From NCBI GenBank assembly GCA_964571295.1, contig CAZNAO010000002.1:1-61495 (forward strand): a DNA stretch of 61,495 bases, written 5' to 3'. Under the pieces are notes generated by a model. It made no database searches and had not been told where the DNA came from. It saw only the letters and a program-made list of their open reading frames with translations. This DNA is from UBA922 sp964571295. Lineage in GTDB: Bacteria > Patescibacteriota > Patescibacteriia > Magasanikbacterales > UBA922. Shown here piece by piece: positions 1 to 8,172 of the stretch (positions are counted from its first letter, which is position 1; the number at the start of each line of letters is the position of its first letter). The translations under genes and the position numbers were made by a program.

Positions 1-203
1 TCTTCTTCGCCATCAGGGTCAGTAACATACGCAATATTTCCGTCATCCATCTGGAATACTCCTGGAGCTACGACGACACACGACTGCGCTCCGATACAAG
101 CCTGGCGATCAACTAAAATCCGACGAATCTTTCCGCCTTTCCTGATCTTCATGGAAATATCCTCTGGTAAATTGTCGGGAAGTTTTGGTTCGAGGTCAGG
201 CAT
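1..203 (-). CDS. Ferredoxin, single 4Fe-4S type (C-terminus beyond window)
   Basis: The frame opens at an ATG at 203 and runs off the left edge, so 67 residues are visible. They show the pattern of the small monocluster ferredoxins: a D-R-x-A-C-I-G-A-x-S-C-V segment followed by A-P-G-V-F and D-D-G-N-I-A-Y-V. The last cluster cysteine would lie outside the window. The start is 3 bp past the stop of the upstream thioredoxin-like ferredoxin, so it is probably the last visible gene of the SUF operon. As a soluble electron carrier it could supply electrons for cluster assembly and be reduced by the flavoprotein encoded divergently at 7420; that link is inference. Confidence 0.8.
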   Translation of the reverse strand, partial: MPDLEPKLPDNLPEDISMKIRKGGKIRRILVDRQACIGAQSCVVVAPGVFQMDDGNIAYVTDPDGEE

Positions 204-206
204 ATA

Positions 207-509
207 TTATAAATCACCTAGAAAATCATCATTCAGATCAAGTTGTCCGGGGGTGAACTTATGGTACGGTTCACTATTCCCCTGTTCGATCTTTTCTACT
301 ATATTTTCAGGAGTACTATACGAAAAAATCCCAGTCTCGTCAACGATAACATTCACTGCTTTTTCGCATCGGTCGACGCACCCACAAGCTGTGATTTCCG
401 TGCTACCATCCCGATATCTCTCTTCAAGAGCGCTTACTACCGCATAGGCCCCTTCGACCATACAATCCCCACCGCAACAGACCTCTATTTTCTTTGGCTT
501 CATAGTCAT
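207..509 (-). CDS. Thioredoxin-like 2Fe-2S ferredoxin
   Basis: 100 aa from the ATG at 509, which has a GGGAG ribosome-binding site about 10 bases upstream; a longer in-frame start at 566 would overlap the preceding gene. Four cysteines have the spacing of the NuoE/thioredoxin-like 2Fe-2S family: C-C-G-G-D-C near residue 10-15, then A-C-G-C-V-D-R-C near residue 40-47. The rest (V-x-V-D-E-T-G-I-F, then a C-terminal helix) fits that fold. It overlaps neither neighbour and sits between sufT and the 4Fe-4S ferredoxin, so it is likely a redox partner of the Fe-S machinery. Family assignment is from motif reading only. Confidence 0.75.
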   Translation of the reverse strand: MTMKPKKIEVCCGGDCMVEGAYAVVSALEERYRDGSTEITACGCVDRCEKAVNVIVDETGIFSYSTPENIVEKIEQGNSEPYHKFTPGQLDLNDDFLGDL

Positions 510-513
510 ATGT

Positions 514-810
514 CTATACTCCCAATGCCGCCCGTAATTCATCCGAGGGCTTCCATGGCGGTTCAAACGTCACTTCGACTGAAATGTCATCATACGCAAA
601 ACCCAGTTCTCCTATTTTTTCCTTCACTTCATCAGTCAGTTGCGGACCGAATGGGCAAAATGGAGTGGTGTAGGTCATGACAACATGAGCCGAGGAGTTT
701 CTTTCATCGATACGGATATCATAAATCAACCCCATCGTGACGATGTCTACCTTGACCTCAGGATCCTGGACTTCTTTTAATTTTTCCAAAATTTGTTCTT
801 TGGTTACCAT
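514..810 (-). CDS. sufT: SufT / MIP18-family (DUF59) Fe-S assembly factor
   Basis: 98 aa. It begins with helix K-E-Q-I-L-E-K-L-K-E-V-Q-D-P-E, the hallmark start of the MIP18/PaaD/SufT family, then D-I-V-T-M-G-L-I-Y-D-I and the conserved T-T-P-F-C-P segment carrying the single functional cysteine, and ends V-T-F-E-P-P-W. Such proteins help target or mature Fe-S clusters. I prefer ATG 810 because it matches the family N-terminus; the in-frame ATG at 828 lies inside a palindromic repeat (823-895). Neither start has a convincing Shine-Dalgarno. Its position after sufC in the operon supports the role. Confidence 0.85.
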   Translation of the reverse strand: MVTKEQILEKLKEVQDPEVKVDIVTMGLIYDIRIDERNSSAHVVMTYTTPFCPFGPQLTDEVKEKIGELGFAYDDISVEVTFEPPWKPSDELRAALGV

Positions 811-822
811 ACTTTTTTGTAT

Positions 823-895
823 TGTCATTCCCGCGAAAGCGGGAATCCAGTATTTTACACTCGACGCTTAGATCCCCGTTTTCACGGGGGTGACA
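823..895. repeat. REP-like palindromic element
   Basis: A 73-bp imperfect palindrome between sufC and sufT. It starts TGTCATTCCCGCG, has an inner hairpin CCCGCGAAAGCGGG, and ends with CCCCGTTTTCACGGGGG then TGACA, so the ends are inverted repeats (TGTCA/TGACA). This is the layout of a dispersed intergenic palindrome family known from many bacteria (from memory, not searched). It could stabilise upstream mRNA ends or be a non-autonomous mobile element. It appears to have brought an alternative start codon to sufT. Confidence 0.75.
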
Positions 896-900
896 TAAAA

Positions 901-1629
901 CTACCTAAACATTTGATACCCGTTCTTTTCAACCTCATGCGCGAGTTCCTTTCCTCCGCTCTTCACAATCTTTCCATCGATCATAATATGTACCACGTCG
1001 GGTACCACGTAATCAAGAATTCGGTTATAGTGAGTAATCAGCAATACTCCAGTCTTCTCATTTCTGAACGCTTTGATTCCCTCAGACACAATTCTGAGCG
1101 CGTCAACGTCGAGTCCGGAATCGGTCTCATCAAGCACCGCATACGTCGGCTCAAGTACTGCCAACTGCAGGATCTCGGCACGCTTTTTTTCCCCACCTGA
1201 AAATCCGGTATTCACATAGCGGGTAGCAAAATTCGGATCCATACCAAATGATGCCATCTTTTCAACTAACTTGCGATGAAACTCAAGCGGATTTACACTC
1301 GTACCTTTGAGGGAATTGTACGCGAGACGAAGAAAGTTCGATATGGTCACTCCTTCGATTTCAGGCGGATATTGCATTGAGAGAAATAAGCCTTGTTTTG
1401 CCTTCTCATCAGTCGACATCTCGGTCACGTCAACAGCGTCGACCATGATTGTCCCTTCGGTTACGGTATATTTCGGATGTCCCAAGAGCGTATTTGCAAG
1501 CGTGGATTTGCCCGAGCCATTCGGACCCATGATCGCATGTACCTCCCCCGGCTTAATCTCAAGATTGAGGCCTTTGACGATCGGCTTATCTTCGACTGAT
1601 ACGTGTAAATTTTTGATATGTAGACTCAT
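901..1629 (-). CDS. sufC: SufC, Fe-S assembly ABC ATPase
   Basis: 242 aa, the usual SufC length. Walker A G-P-N-G-S-G-K-S-T is near residue 35, the ABC signature S-G-G-E-K-K-R near residue 144, and Walker B with the SufC-typical L-D-E-T-D-S-G-L-D near residue 165. The H-loop (I-T-H-Y) follows. SufC hydrolyses ATP in the SufBCD complex to drive scaffold conformational change. It lies between sufU and sufT with only 4 bp to sufU, consistent with one transcript. No transmembrane segments, as expected for a cytosolic Suf ATPase. Confidence 0.97.
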   Translation of the reverse strand: MSLHIKNLHVSVEDKPIVKGLNLEIKPGEVHAIMGPNGSGKSTLANTLLGHPKYTVTEGTIMVDAVDVTEMSTDEKAKQGLFLSMQYPPEIEGVTISNFLRLAYNSLKGTSVNPLEFHRKLVEKMASFGMDPNFATRYVNTGFSGGEKKRAEILQLAVLEPTYAVLDETDSGLDVDALRIVSEGIKAFRNEKTGVLLITHYNRILDYVVPDVVHIMIDGKIVKSGGKELAHEVEKNGYQMFR

Positions 1630-1633
1630 ACGT

Positions 1634-2005
1634 TTATATGATAGATTCCTGAAATGTTCGAAATATTAGTAATGCACATTTTTCACGATTGATACCCACA
1701 TCAATCCCAAGCAATCCTTTCACTTCATCATCTGTCATCCGTTTAACTTCGTTAATCATTTTTCCTTTGATATGTTCGGTAAAGAGCGAAGCCGAAGCTT
1801 GTGATATTGCACACCCCACCCCAACAAACCCTACGTCAACGATTCTTTCATCCTCCACGTTGAGATATATCGTTATTTCATCTCCGCAGGTAGGATTATT
1901 TTTGTGTGCTGTATGGGTGGCATTCTCAATCTTTTTTTTATTTTTTGGATTGCGGTAGAGATCGAGAATATATTCTTTGTAAATTGTTTCAAGTCCAGTA
2001 TCCAT
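1634..2005 (-). CDS. sufU: SufU-type Fe-S/sulfur-transfer protein
   Basis: 123 aa from ATG 2005, 1 bp beyond the sufS stop; the longer frame to 2095 would overlap sufS. Three conserved cysteines of the IscU/SufU fold are present: N-P-T-C-G-D, G-V-G-C-A-I-S, and R-E-K-C-A-L-L near the C-terminus. SufU in Gram-positive bacteria is a zinc-dependent sulfur acceptor for SufS. The region between the second and third cysteines is short, which I cannot compare precisely with SufU or IscU, so scaffold versus sulfur-shuttle function is open. Location directly after sufS supports the SufU reading. Confidence 0.92.
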   Translation of the reverse strand: MDTGLETIYKEYILDLYRNPKNKKKIENATHTAHKNNPTCGDEITIYLNVEDERIVDVGFVGVGCAISQASASLFTEHIKGKMINEVKRMTDDEVKGLLGIDVGINREKCALLIFRTFQESII

Positions 2006-2006
2006 A

Positions 2007-3206
2007 TTATTTCTTAAAAGCCGCAACCAAACCGGCAAGCGCATTATCCAATCGACCAATATCCTCTTCTGAAGTGTAGATACCAACTGATACACGGGCA
2101 GTTCCCTCGGGAAGTCCGAGCTGGTTCACAAGCGGCATGGTGCAATGATGTCCTGCACGGATCGCGATATCCCGCTCATTCAGGAATCCTGCGATATCGT
2201 GCGGATGGATTCCGTCTATACTAAACGATACCACGCCAATTCGTTTTTCTACATTTTCCGTACCGACTATGGTGCCATGTTTTTTGACCACGTTAAGCAA
2301 TTGTCTAGTCAGTTTTCTTTCATGCTCAACAATGGTATCAATTCCAACATTCGTAACAAACGACAAAGCAGTACCGAACCCGATCACCCCCGCGATATTC
2401 GGGGTCCCCGCTTCAAACCTGCGCGGTATTTCCGCCCATGTGGTTTTCTCATATGTTACAGTATCGATCATATCCCCGCCGAATGCTGCCGGATCGAGTT
2501 TTTCCAAAGCTTCGGCCTTGCCATATACGATCCCTACTCCCGTAGGTCCATACAGCTTATGCCCCGAGCACACGAGAAAGTCGCAATCCATTTTTTTCAC
2601 CTCAATTGGCAGATGGGCAGCTGACTGAGCCGAATCAACGATAACCAGAGCCCCGACAGAGTGTGCACGTTTGGTAATTTCCTCAATCGGCTGAACGGTC
2701 CCCAGCGTATTCGAAACGTGCGCGATACTTACTATTTTTACTTTTTCATCAAAATATTTTTCCAAATCAGAATCAAGTTCATACGTTTCTCTATCAACTG
2801 CAATAAATCTGAGTGTGGCGCCCGTCCGTTTCGCCAGTTCTTGCCACGGGATCAGGTTCGCATGATGCTCGAGATCAGTTAAGAGAATGACATCATCTTT
2901 CGTAAGTAAATGTTCGAGCCCATAGGCAAGCTTATTCATCCCGTCTGTCGTTCCCGAGGTAAAGAATATTTCATGTGTACGTGCGCCAAAAAATTCAGCT
3001 GACCGTGCTCGAACATTTTCATATGCTTCGCTTGCTTTCTCACTGTCGCGATAGATACCTCGGTGAATGTTTGCCCGGTATTCCTGATAATATTCGTCCA
3101 TGGTCCGGATAACGGAATCCGGCGTAAGCGAAGTTGCCGCGCTATCGAGATAAGTGTAGTGCGGTCTGTTTTTGAATATGCTGAATTGTGATCGAATGTC
3201 TTGCAT
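2007..3206 (-). CDS. sufS: SufS cysteine desulfurase (class II)
   Basis: 399 aa, full length. It opens with Y-L-D-S-A-A-T-S-L-T-P, has H-V-S-N-T-L-G, the D-S-A-Q-S pocket, the PLP lysine in C-S-G-H-K-L-Y-G-P-T-G, and R-A-G-H-H-C-T-M-P-L containing the catalytic cysteine near residue 360, the SufS/CsdA arrangement. It removes sulfur from cysteine as a persulfide and passes it to SufU. It sits 1 bp from both sufD and sufU. A second desulfurase of NifS/IscS type is at the head of the same operon. Confidence 0.96.
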   Translation of the reverse strand: MQDIRSQFSIFKNRPHYTYLDSAATSLTPDSVIRTMDEYYQEYRANIHRGIYRDSEKASEAYENVRARSAEFFGARTHEIFFTSGTTDGMNKLAYGLEHLLTKDDVILLTDLEHHANLIPWQELAKRTGATLRFIAVDRETYELDSDLEKYFDEKVKIVSIAHVSNTLGTVQPIEEITKRAHSVGALVIVDSAQSAAHLPIEVKKMDCDFLVCSGHKLYGPTGVGIVYGKAEALEKLDPAAFGGDMIDTVTYEKTTWAEIPRRFEAGTPNIAGVIGFGTALSFVTNVGIDTIVEHERKLTRQLLNVVKKHGTIVGTENVEKRIGVVSFSIDGIHPHDIAGFLNERDIAIRAGHHCTMPLVNQLGLPEGTARVSVGIYTSEEDIGRLDNALAGLVAAFKK

Positions 3207-3207
3207 A

Positions 3208-4281
3208 TTATGATCTCAAATTTTCGTGAATCCGTTCCTGCAGTTCTTTTTTCACCACTTCATCGGAAATCGCATCAATACATGCCGAAAGATGTCCGTC
3301 AACGAATAATCCGGTTGCCGTAGTCTCATCAATTCCCCTGCTCTCGGCATAGAATAATTTTTCCTTATCGATATGCGCGGTCGTAACTCCATGTGAACAT
3401 TTCACGTCGCTATTCTCAATTTCAAGATTGGGTACCGCATTTACTTCGGCACTATTGGAAAGTATCAAACTATCCTGTTTCTGATATCCCACACATCCCA
3501 CTGCCTGCTCATCGATATGAATCAATCCTTGATACATTGCACGAGATTTCTTATCCAAAACACCTTTGGTCAACATGTCAGACTTCGTATATGACGCGAG
3601 ATGGTACATCGAGTGATACATATCAAGAACAGTATCAGAAGAAAGAGCAAACAAATCTTTCACCTCCGCACGACTCCCGGGCTCACAAAAATAAGTTCTC
3701 GTATGTGATTGAATCAACGTTCCTTCAATCACCGCTTCGTGCCACACAAGCGAGGCATCTTTTTTCATGTAGGCATTCCGAAGAATCGTCCGGAGTACCG
3801 GAGCTTTCAGCGCAGAAATAACGTTTACTTTTGCCCCTTCACCTACGATAAGATCAAGTTGGTACCCAAGGTACGCCTCTCCCCCTGCAGTTTCATTGAG
3901 AGTCACCTCGGCTCCTGATTCTATTTCAATCACAACTCGAATTCTGGATGGATTTGAAACTGAAACGTGAAGCTCATGTGTAGTCGGTCCTGCTTGCTTT
4001 TTTATTTTGAAATAAAATTTATCAGTCGGATTCTCAACTACCTTATTAAACAAAGGAAATACCGTGAGATGATTAGTCACGATCGAATTAAGTTTTTCAT
4101 TCTTACTCAGAATTGAACTGACCGATTTCTGATCGCCACTCTCTGACCCTGAAAGTTTGACTTCCGCAGCACCCCCCTGAAATTTTAACGTATCATAAGA
4201 GAGAGGCTCAAAGTTCATGAGCATTCCTATACCGTACTGAATTGTATAGGGACTGCATTTCATAGTTGACTTTTGTATCAA
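3208..4281 (-). CDS. sufD: SufD, SufBCD scaffold subunit
   Basis: 357 aa reading from a TTG that directly abuts the sufB stop (TAATTG); an ATG at 4263 gives a form six residues shorter. GGAAGGAAG lies about a dozen bases before the TTG, so I keep the longer start with moderate confidence. The C-terminal beta-helix region carries K-C-S-H-G-V-T-T-A-H-I-D and F-Y-A-E-S-R-G-I, typical of SufB/SufD paralogues. SufD pairs with SufB and SufC to form the scaffold. Translational coupling to sufB is likely. Confidence 0.92.
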   Translation of the reverse strand: MIQKSTMKCSPYTIQYGIGMLMNFEPLSYDTLKFQGGAAEVKLSGSESGDQKSVSSILSKNEKLNSIVTNHLTVFPLFNKVVENPTDKFYFKIKKQAGPTTHELHVSVSNPSRIRVVIEIESGAEVTLNETAGGEAYLGYQLDLIVGEGAKVNVISALKAPVLRTILRNAYMKKDASLVWHEAVIEGTLIQSHTRTYFCEPGSRAEVKDLFALSSDTVLDMYHSMYHLASYTKSDMLTKGVLDKKSRAMYQGLIHIDEQAVGCVGYQKQDSLILSNSAEVNAVPNLEIENSDVKCSHGVTTAHIDKEKLFYAESRGIDETTATGLFVDGHLSACIDAISDEVVKKELQERIHENLRS

Positions 4282-5691
4282 TTATCCCACACTTCCTTCC
4301 ATCTCAAGCTCAATAAGCTTATTGAGCTCAAGCGCATATTCAAGCGGAAGTGATTTGATTACCGGTTCTATAAACCCTGAAACAACCAGATTCATTGCAG
4401 CTTCTTCTGATAGTCCTCGCGATTGGAGATAAAAAATTTCATCATCCCCTATTTTCCCAACCCTCGCTTCATGCGCAATATCGGTCGAGCTATTGTTTAT
4501 CTTCATATATGGATACGTATTTGAAATCGCATCGTCCCCGATAAGGAGCGCATCGCACTCTACCGAAACCTTTGATCGTTCAGCGCCTTTGGCAACTTTT
4601 ACTAGTCCTCGATACGATGTGATTCCTCCGTTTACTGAAATTGACTTAGCTTTAATAGTTGACTTGGTATCTGGTGCCACGTGAATCGCTTTGGCTCCAG
4701 TATCTTGATTCTGTCCTGGACCAGCGAAGGCTACCCCAAGACTATCTGATCTCGCTCCTCGTCCACGAAGAATTGAAGCCGGATAGAGCATAGTGGTTCC
4801 CGATCCCATGTTTCCATTTACCCATTCAATTACCGCTTCTTCATCCACCAAAGCGCGTTTGGTATTGAGGTTGTATGTATTTTTTGACCAGTTTTCAATC
4901 GACGAATATCTGCACCGCCCGCCTTTTTTTACAAAAATTTCGACCCCTCCCGCATGAAGCGAATTCGCGTTGTATCGCGGAGCTGAACATCCTTCGATAT
5001 AGTGAAGTTCAGCACCCTCGTCAACGATAATGAGCGTGTGCTCGAATTGTCCGCCACGCTCTGCATTCATGCGAAAATATGCTTGCAGTGGCAGATCAAC
5101 TTTGACGTTTTTTGGGACATAGATAAAGGTGCCGCCGCTCCAGACAGCCGCATGAAGCATGATGAATTTGTGGTCATTGATCGGAATGCACTGCGTCATG
5201 AAATATTCTTTCACCAGATCCGGATACTGCTGCACCGCAACATCCATATTTTCAAAAATAACTCCCTTGGCTTTCAGATCATCTTTGATCCGATGATACA
5301 CGACATCGCTGTCATACTGTGCCCCCGCTCCACCCAGCGCAGTGCGCTCGGCCTCTGGAATTCCCAATTTTTCAAATGTTTTCTTGATATCTGCCGGTAC
5401 TTCCTTCCAGTCCGATGATTCTTTCGCATCGGGACGGATAAAATATACAATTTCATCAAGATTGAGTTTCGACAGATCAGGTCCCCAGGTAGGAACTTCT
5501 GTTTTTTTGAAATATTCAAAAGCTTTGAGCCGTTTCTCAAGCATCCAATTCGGCTCATTCTTCTGTTCTGAAATCTCCCGAACCACCGCTTCAGTTAATC
5601 CCGGAGCAGTCTTAAAAACCGAACGGTCAATGTTCGCGGAGTCGTAGAGTGTACGATCGATCGCAAAGTTTGGTTGAAGTTTACTGGACAT
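4282..5691 (-). CDS. sufB: SufB, Fe-S scaffold subunit
   Basis: 469 aa, standard SufB length, starting M-S-S-K-L-Q. Recognisable blocks are W-M-L-E-K-R-L-K-A-F-E-Y-F near the N-terminus, G-G-T-F-I-Y-V-P-K, the A-E-L-H-Y-I-E-G-C-S-A-P segment, and near the C-terminus D-I-A-H-E-A-R-V-G-K followed by Y-L-Q-S-R-G-L-S-E-E-A-A. SufB with SufC and SufD assembles nascent clusters. A strong inverted repeat (5714-5777) separates it from the IscS-like gene upstream, so its expression may be set separately from the first two genes. Confidence 0.97.
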   Translation of the reverse strand: MSSKLQPNFAIDRTLYDSANIDRSVFKTAPGLTEAVVREISEQKNEPNWMLEKRLKAFEYFKKTEVPTWGPDLSKLNLDEIVYFIRPDAKESSDWKEVPADIKKTFEKLGIPEAERTALGGAGAQYDSDVVYHRIKDDLKAKGVIFENMDVAVQQYPDLVKEYFMTQCIPINDHKFIMLHAAVWSGGTFIYVPKNVKVDLPLQAYFRMNAERGGQFEHTLIIVDEGAELHYIEGCSAPRYNANSLHAGGVEIFVKKGGRCRYSSIENWSKNTYNLNTKRALVDEEAVIEWVNGNMGSGTTMLYPASILRGRGARSDSLGVAFAGPGQNQDTGAKAIHVAPDTKSTIKAKSISVNGGITSYRGLVKVAKGAERSKVSVECDALLIGDDAISNTYPYMKINNSSTDIAHEARVGKIGDDEIFYLQSRGLSEEAAMNLVVSGFIEPVIKSLPLEYALELNKLIELEMEGSVG

Positions 5692-5713
5692 ATATAATTT
5701 AACTGGGGTTTAA

Positions 5714-5777
5714 AAGGCTACAAAAGCTGCAAAGGCAAAACTAGGACCTTTAAAGCATTTGCGCCTTTTGTAGCCTT
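5714..5777 (-). promoter_or_regulatory. Long stem-loop between iscS-like gene and sufB
   Basis: A 13-bp perfect inverted repeat, AAGGCTACAAAAG at 5714-5726 and CTTTTGTAGCCTT at 5765-5777, begins at the stop codon of the desulfurase. On the minus strand it ends CCTTTTAAACC, so it resembles an intra-operon attenuator or partial terminator, or a processing site. A similar design with a related core occurs at 27393-27433. Confidence 0.6.
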
Positions 5778-6957
5778 ACAATTGCATACTCCTTACTTTT
5801 TCCACAATACCTGGTAGCACGCTCACTACCCGATCAATTTCTTTCTCAGTAGTATCTTTCCCAAGAGTAAATCTGACTGCACTATCTACCCGCCTCTTCT
5901 CATATCCACAGGCTTTCAAAACATGCGAACCGGACTGTGAATCTTCTGCACACGCGGAGCCGGTACTCACAGAAATCCCTGCAGCATCAAGATACAATAC
6001 CAAAGCTTCTCCGGCCGCGCCGATAAACGAAACATTGAGATTATTCGGCAGGCGGTGCTCATCCAATTCAGGACCATTCAACATCACCTCAGAGACGGTA
6101 TTCCTGATCCCATTCCACAATCGATCACGAAGCTTCATTATTCTTTCAACGTGACGATTTTCAGAAATCAGTTCAATCGCTTTCGTAATACCTGCAACCA
6201 TCGCCATATCGATCGTACCGCTTCGCTTATTATCTTGCTGTCCTCCGCCTACGATCAGGGGTTCCATTGCAACCCCACGTCTCGTGTAGAGAATTCCAGA
6301 TGATTTCGGACCATAGATTTTTCCACCATTGCATGAAAGCGCATCTACATGCAGTTTTTCAACCGATGATTCGAGATACAAGATACTCTGGCATGCATCC
6401 ACATGAAATAGCGGATATATTGTTTTTTCTTTTTTTCGATATTTCAAAATTTCCCGCCCGATTGCTTCAATCGGCTGGATTGAACCGATTTCATTATTCG
6501 CGTGCATAACTGAAATAAGAATCGTATCCGGTCTAATCGCCGCAACCACATCTTCGGCCGATACTATTCCATACTCATCTACGGGAAGATAGGTGATTTC
6601 AAATCCATATTTTTCATGCTGACGTACTACTTCGAGCACCGCGCTATGCTCGATCGGCGTAGTGATAATGTGTCTACCTTTCAACACATGCGATCGCGTA
6701 ATTCCCATGATCGCCGTGGTGATCGACTCACTTCCCCCACTGACAAAGGTGATCGTGTCTGGAGTGGTATGGAAAAAATCTGCAACTGTTTTTTTGTAAT
6801 TTCGATATTCATCATTCAATATTCGTGATGATTCGTACAGAGAAGAAGGATTTGTATATTTATTTTCAAAATATGGTCTCATTGAAGCAAAAACCTCGGG
6901 ATCAAGCTGAGTCGCCGCGGCATAGTCAAGGTAGATTGATTTCTTGGTTTTGAACAT
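5776..6957 (-). CDS. IscS/NifS-type cysteine desulfurase (class I)
   Basis: 393 aa from ATG 6957, 1 bp from the regulator stop; the frame upstream of this ATG overlaps the regulator and is not used. It opens I-Y-L-D-Y-A-A-A-T, has F-V-S-G-G-S-E-S, H-A-N-N-E-I-G-S-I-Q-P-I, H-V-D-A-C-Q-S, the PLP lysine in S-C-N-G-G-K-I-Y-G-P-K, and the flexible catalytic-loop cysteine in S-T-G-S-A-C-A-E. These are class I features, different from SufS downstream. It may serve other sulfur acceptors such as tRNA thiolation, or the SUF scaffold. Placement right after the Rrf2 regulator resembles isc operons. Confidence 0.94.
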   Translation of the reverse strand: MFKTKKSIYLDYAAATQLDPEVFASMRPYFENKYTNPSSLYESSRILNDEYRNYKKTVADFFHTTPDTITFVSGGSESITTAIMGITRSHVLKGRHIITTPIEHSAVLEVVRQHEKYGFEITYLPVDEYGIVSAEDVVAAIRPDTILISVMHANNEIGSIQPIEAIGREILKYRKKEKTIYPLFHVDACQSILYLESSVEKLHVDALSCNGGKIYGPKSSGILYTRRGVAMEPLIVGGGQQDNKRSGTIDMAMVAGITKAIELISENRHVERIMKLRDRLWNGIRNTVSEVMLNGPELDEHRLPNNLNVSFIGAAGEALVLYLDAAGISVSTGSACAEDSQSGSHVLKACGYEKRRVDSAVRFTLGKDTTEKEIDRVVSVLPGIVEKVRSMQL

Positions 6958-6958
6958 A

Positions 6959-7354
6959 TTATTTTTGGGAAACCACAAAACGGGAGCCGAGTAATGCAGC
7001 GATTTCGGTTTCAACCGACCGCAGTGAATTTTTTGCCGTGCATATTGCCTCCAGTTTACATACTTCATCTTTACTGCATGCGATTACACCAAACGGCCCT
7101 TCAATCGCTTCAATCACATCTCGAAATGAAATCTGATGTGCCGGCCGTATAAGCCGGTATCCACCGTTGATTCCCCGAACAGATTCGATAAATCCTGCAC
7201 CGCGCAAAGAGCGTGCGATTCGTTGTAGAAAGAGAAACGATATGGTACTCTGTTTTGAGAATGTGCGGAGACTCAAAAGCTCACCCTCTTTCAATTTTGA
7301 GAGGGCGAGGATAAGTTCTACCGCATAATCCGTCTGTTTACTTATCGAAAGCAT
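6959..7354 (-). CDS. Rrf2-family regulator, IscR-like
   Basis: 131 aa. The N-terminus (Q-T-D-Y-A-V-E-L-I-L-A-L) and wing (G-G-Y-R-L-I-R-P) are Rrf2 winged-helix features. Cysteines at about residues 93, 99 and 105 form C-x5-C-x5-C, the IscR cluster-ligand spacing, so it could sense Fe-S status. It is the first gene of the SUF operon. Its own promoter overlaps that of the divergent flavoprotein gene around an inverted repeat at 7372-7388, the natural candidate operator. Whether it represses in the cluster-bound or apo form cannot be read from sequence. Confidence 0.93.
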   Translation of the reverse strand: MLSISKQTDYAVELILALSKLKEGELLSLRTFSKQSTISFLFLQRIARSLRGAGFIESVRGINGGYRLIRPAHQISFRDVIEAIEGPFGVIACSKDEVCKLEAICTAKNSLRSVETEIAALLGSRFVVSQK

Positions 7355-7361
7355 ACGATAA

Positions 7362-7414
7362 TTGCAAAATTCATACTTCTATAGTATGATATATGAATTG
7401 ATCTTAATTGTCAA
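7362..7414. promoter_or_regulatory. Face-to-face promoters and candidate Rrf2 operator
   Basis: Minus strand: TTGACA (7409-7414), 17-bp spacer, TATCAT (7386-7391) for the Rrf2-SUF operon. Plus strand: TTGCAA (7362-7367), 17-bp spacer, TATGAT (7385-7390) for the flavoprotein gene. The two -10 elements overlap almost completely, and the inverted repeat CATACT-N5-AGTATG (7372-7388) covers part of both, so one bound regulator could control both directions. Confidence 0.75.
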
Positions 7415-7419
7415 TCAGT

Positions 7420-8103
7420 ATGGAAACCTATCAAGCGAGCCTTATCGAAAAGAAAACTATCGCGGATCAGATCATCGAAATGCGCCTAGATAAGCCAAAA
7501 AATTTTTATTTTGAGGCGGGTCAATTCATCCAGGTCATGGCTCCTGCCGGAGAGAAACATGTGTTCCGATCATATTCCCTATCTTCTGTCCCGACGGATG
7601 AATATATCGAACTTTGCGTCAAACTATATGACACCGGTATAGCCTCAAAACTCTTCCAAATTTCTAACCCCGGAGACACGCTTTCGTTCAAAGGCCCTGC
7701 CGGACGTTTTACTGTACAAGAAACTACGAAAGACCTGTATTTTATCGCAACCGGGGTAGGACTTGCCCCGATCATGGGAATGATTCGTGATGAGCTTAGT
7801 AATCAAAAAAATACCAGGAAACTTCATCTTATTTTCGGAGTCCGAAGCGAAAAAGACGTATTCTGGACCGATCGCCTGAAAGAACTGGAAGAACGTTACC
7901 ACAATTTCACCTATTCAGTCACTTTGTCACAACCAAGCGAGGAATGGGTCGGACTTCATGGACGAGTAACTGAGCATATCCCTGAAGACACGAGCGGTCT
8001 TCAGGTGTATTTGTGCGGAAGCATGGATATGATCAAAGCCGTGCGTGAATTACTGACCATACGAGGAACAGATATAAAAGACATACACTTCGAGATATTT
8101 TAA
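7420..8103 (+). CDS. Ferredoxin--NAD(P) reductase-like FAD oxidoreductase
   Basis: 227 aa from ATG 7420; an in-frame TTG at 7408 is possible but sits in the promoter leader. The FAD-binding R-S-Y-S-L-S-S motif is near residue 48, followed by G-P-A-G-R-F and the nucleotide-binding A-T-G-V-G-L-A-P-I motif near residue 110, then C-G-S near residue 205. There is no 2Fe-2S domain, so it is a stand-alone FNR-type reductase ending in phenylalanine. Sharing a control region with the SUF operon, whose tail encodes two ferredoxins, suggests it reduces one of them; this is inference. Confidence 0.9.
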   Translation: METYQASLIEKKTIADQIIEMRLDKPKNFYFEAGQFIQVMAPAGEKHVFRSYSLSSVPTDEYIELCVKLYDTGIASKLFQISNPGDTLSFKGPAGRFTVQETTKDLYFIATGVGLAPIMGMIRDELSNQKNTRKLHLIFGVRSEKDVFWTDRLKELEERYHNFTYSVTLSQPSEEWVGLHGRVTEHIPEDTSGLQVYLCGSMDMIKAVRELLTIRGTDIKDIHFEIF

Positions 8104-8121
8104 TCGATACAAAACTGTTAT

Positions 8122-8156
8122 AAAAAAATCCTCCGCATGGAGGATTTTTATTTTTC
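8122..8156 (+). terminator. Rho-independent terminator
   Basis: Stem AAAAATCCTCC / GGAGGATTTTT with a 4-base GCAT loop and a T-rich tail, directly after the flavoprotein gene. The A-tract on the left side lets it also serve the convergent minus-strand exonuclease gene. Confidence 0.9.
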
Positions 8157-8172
8157 ATAAGTTACAGTTTCC

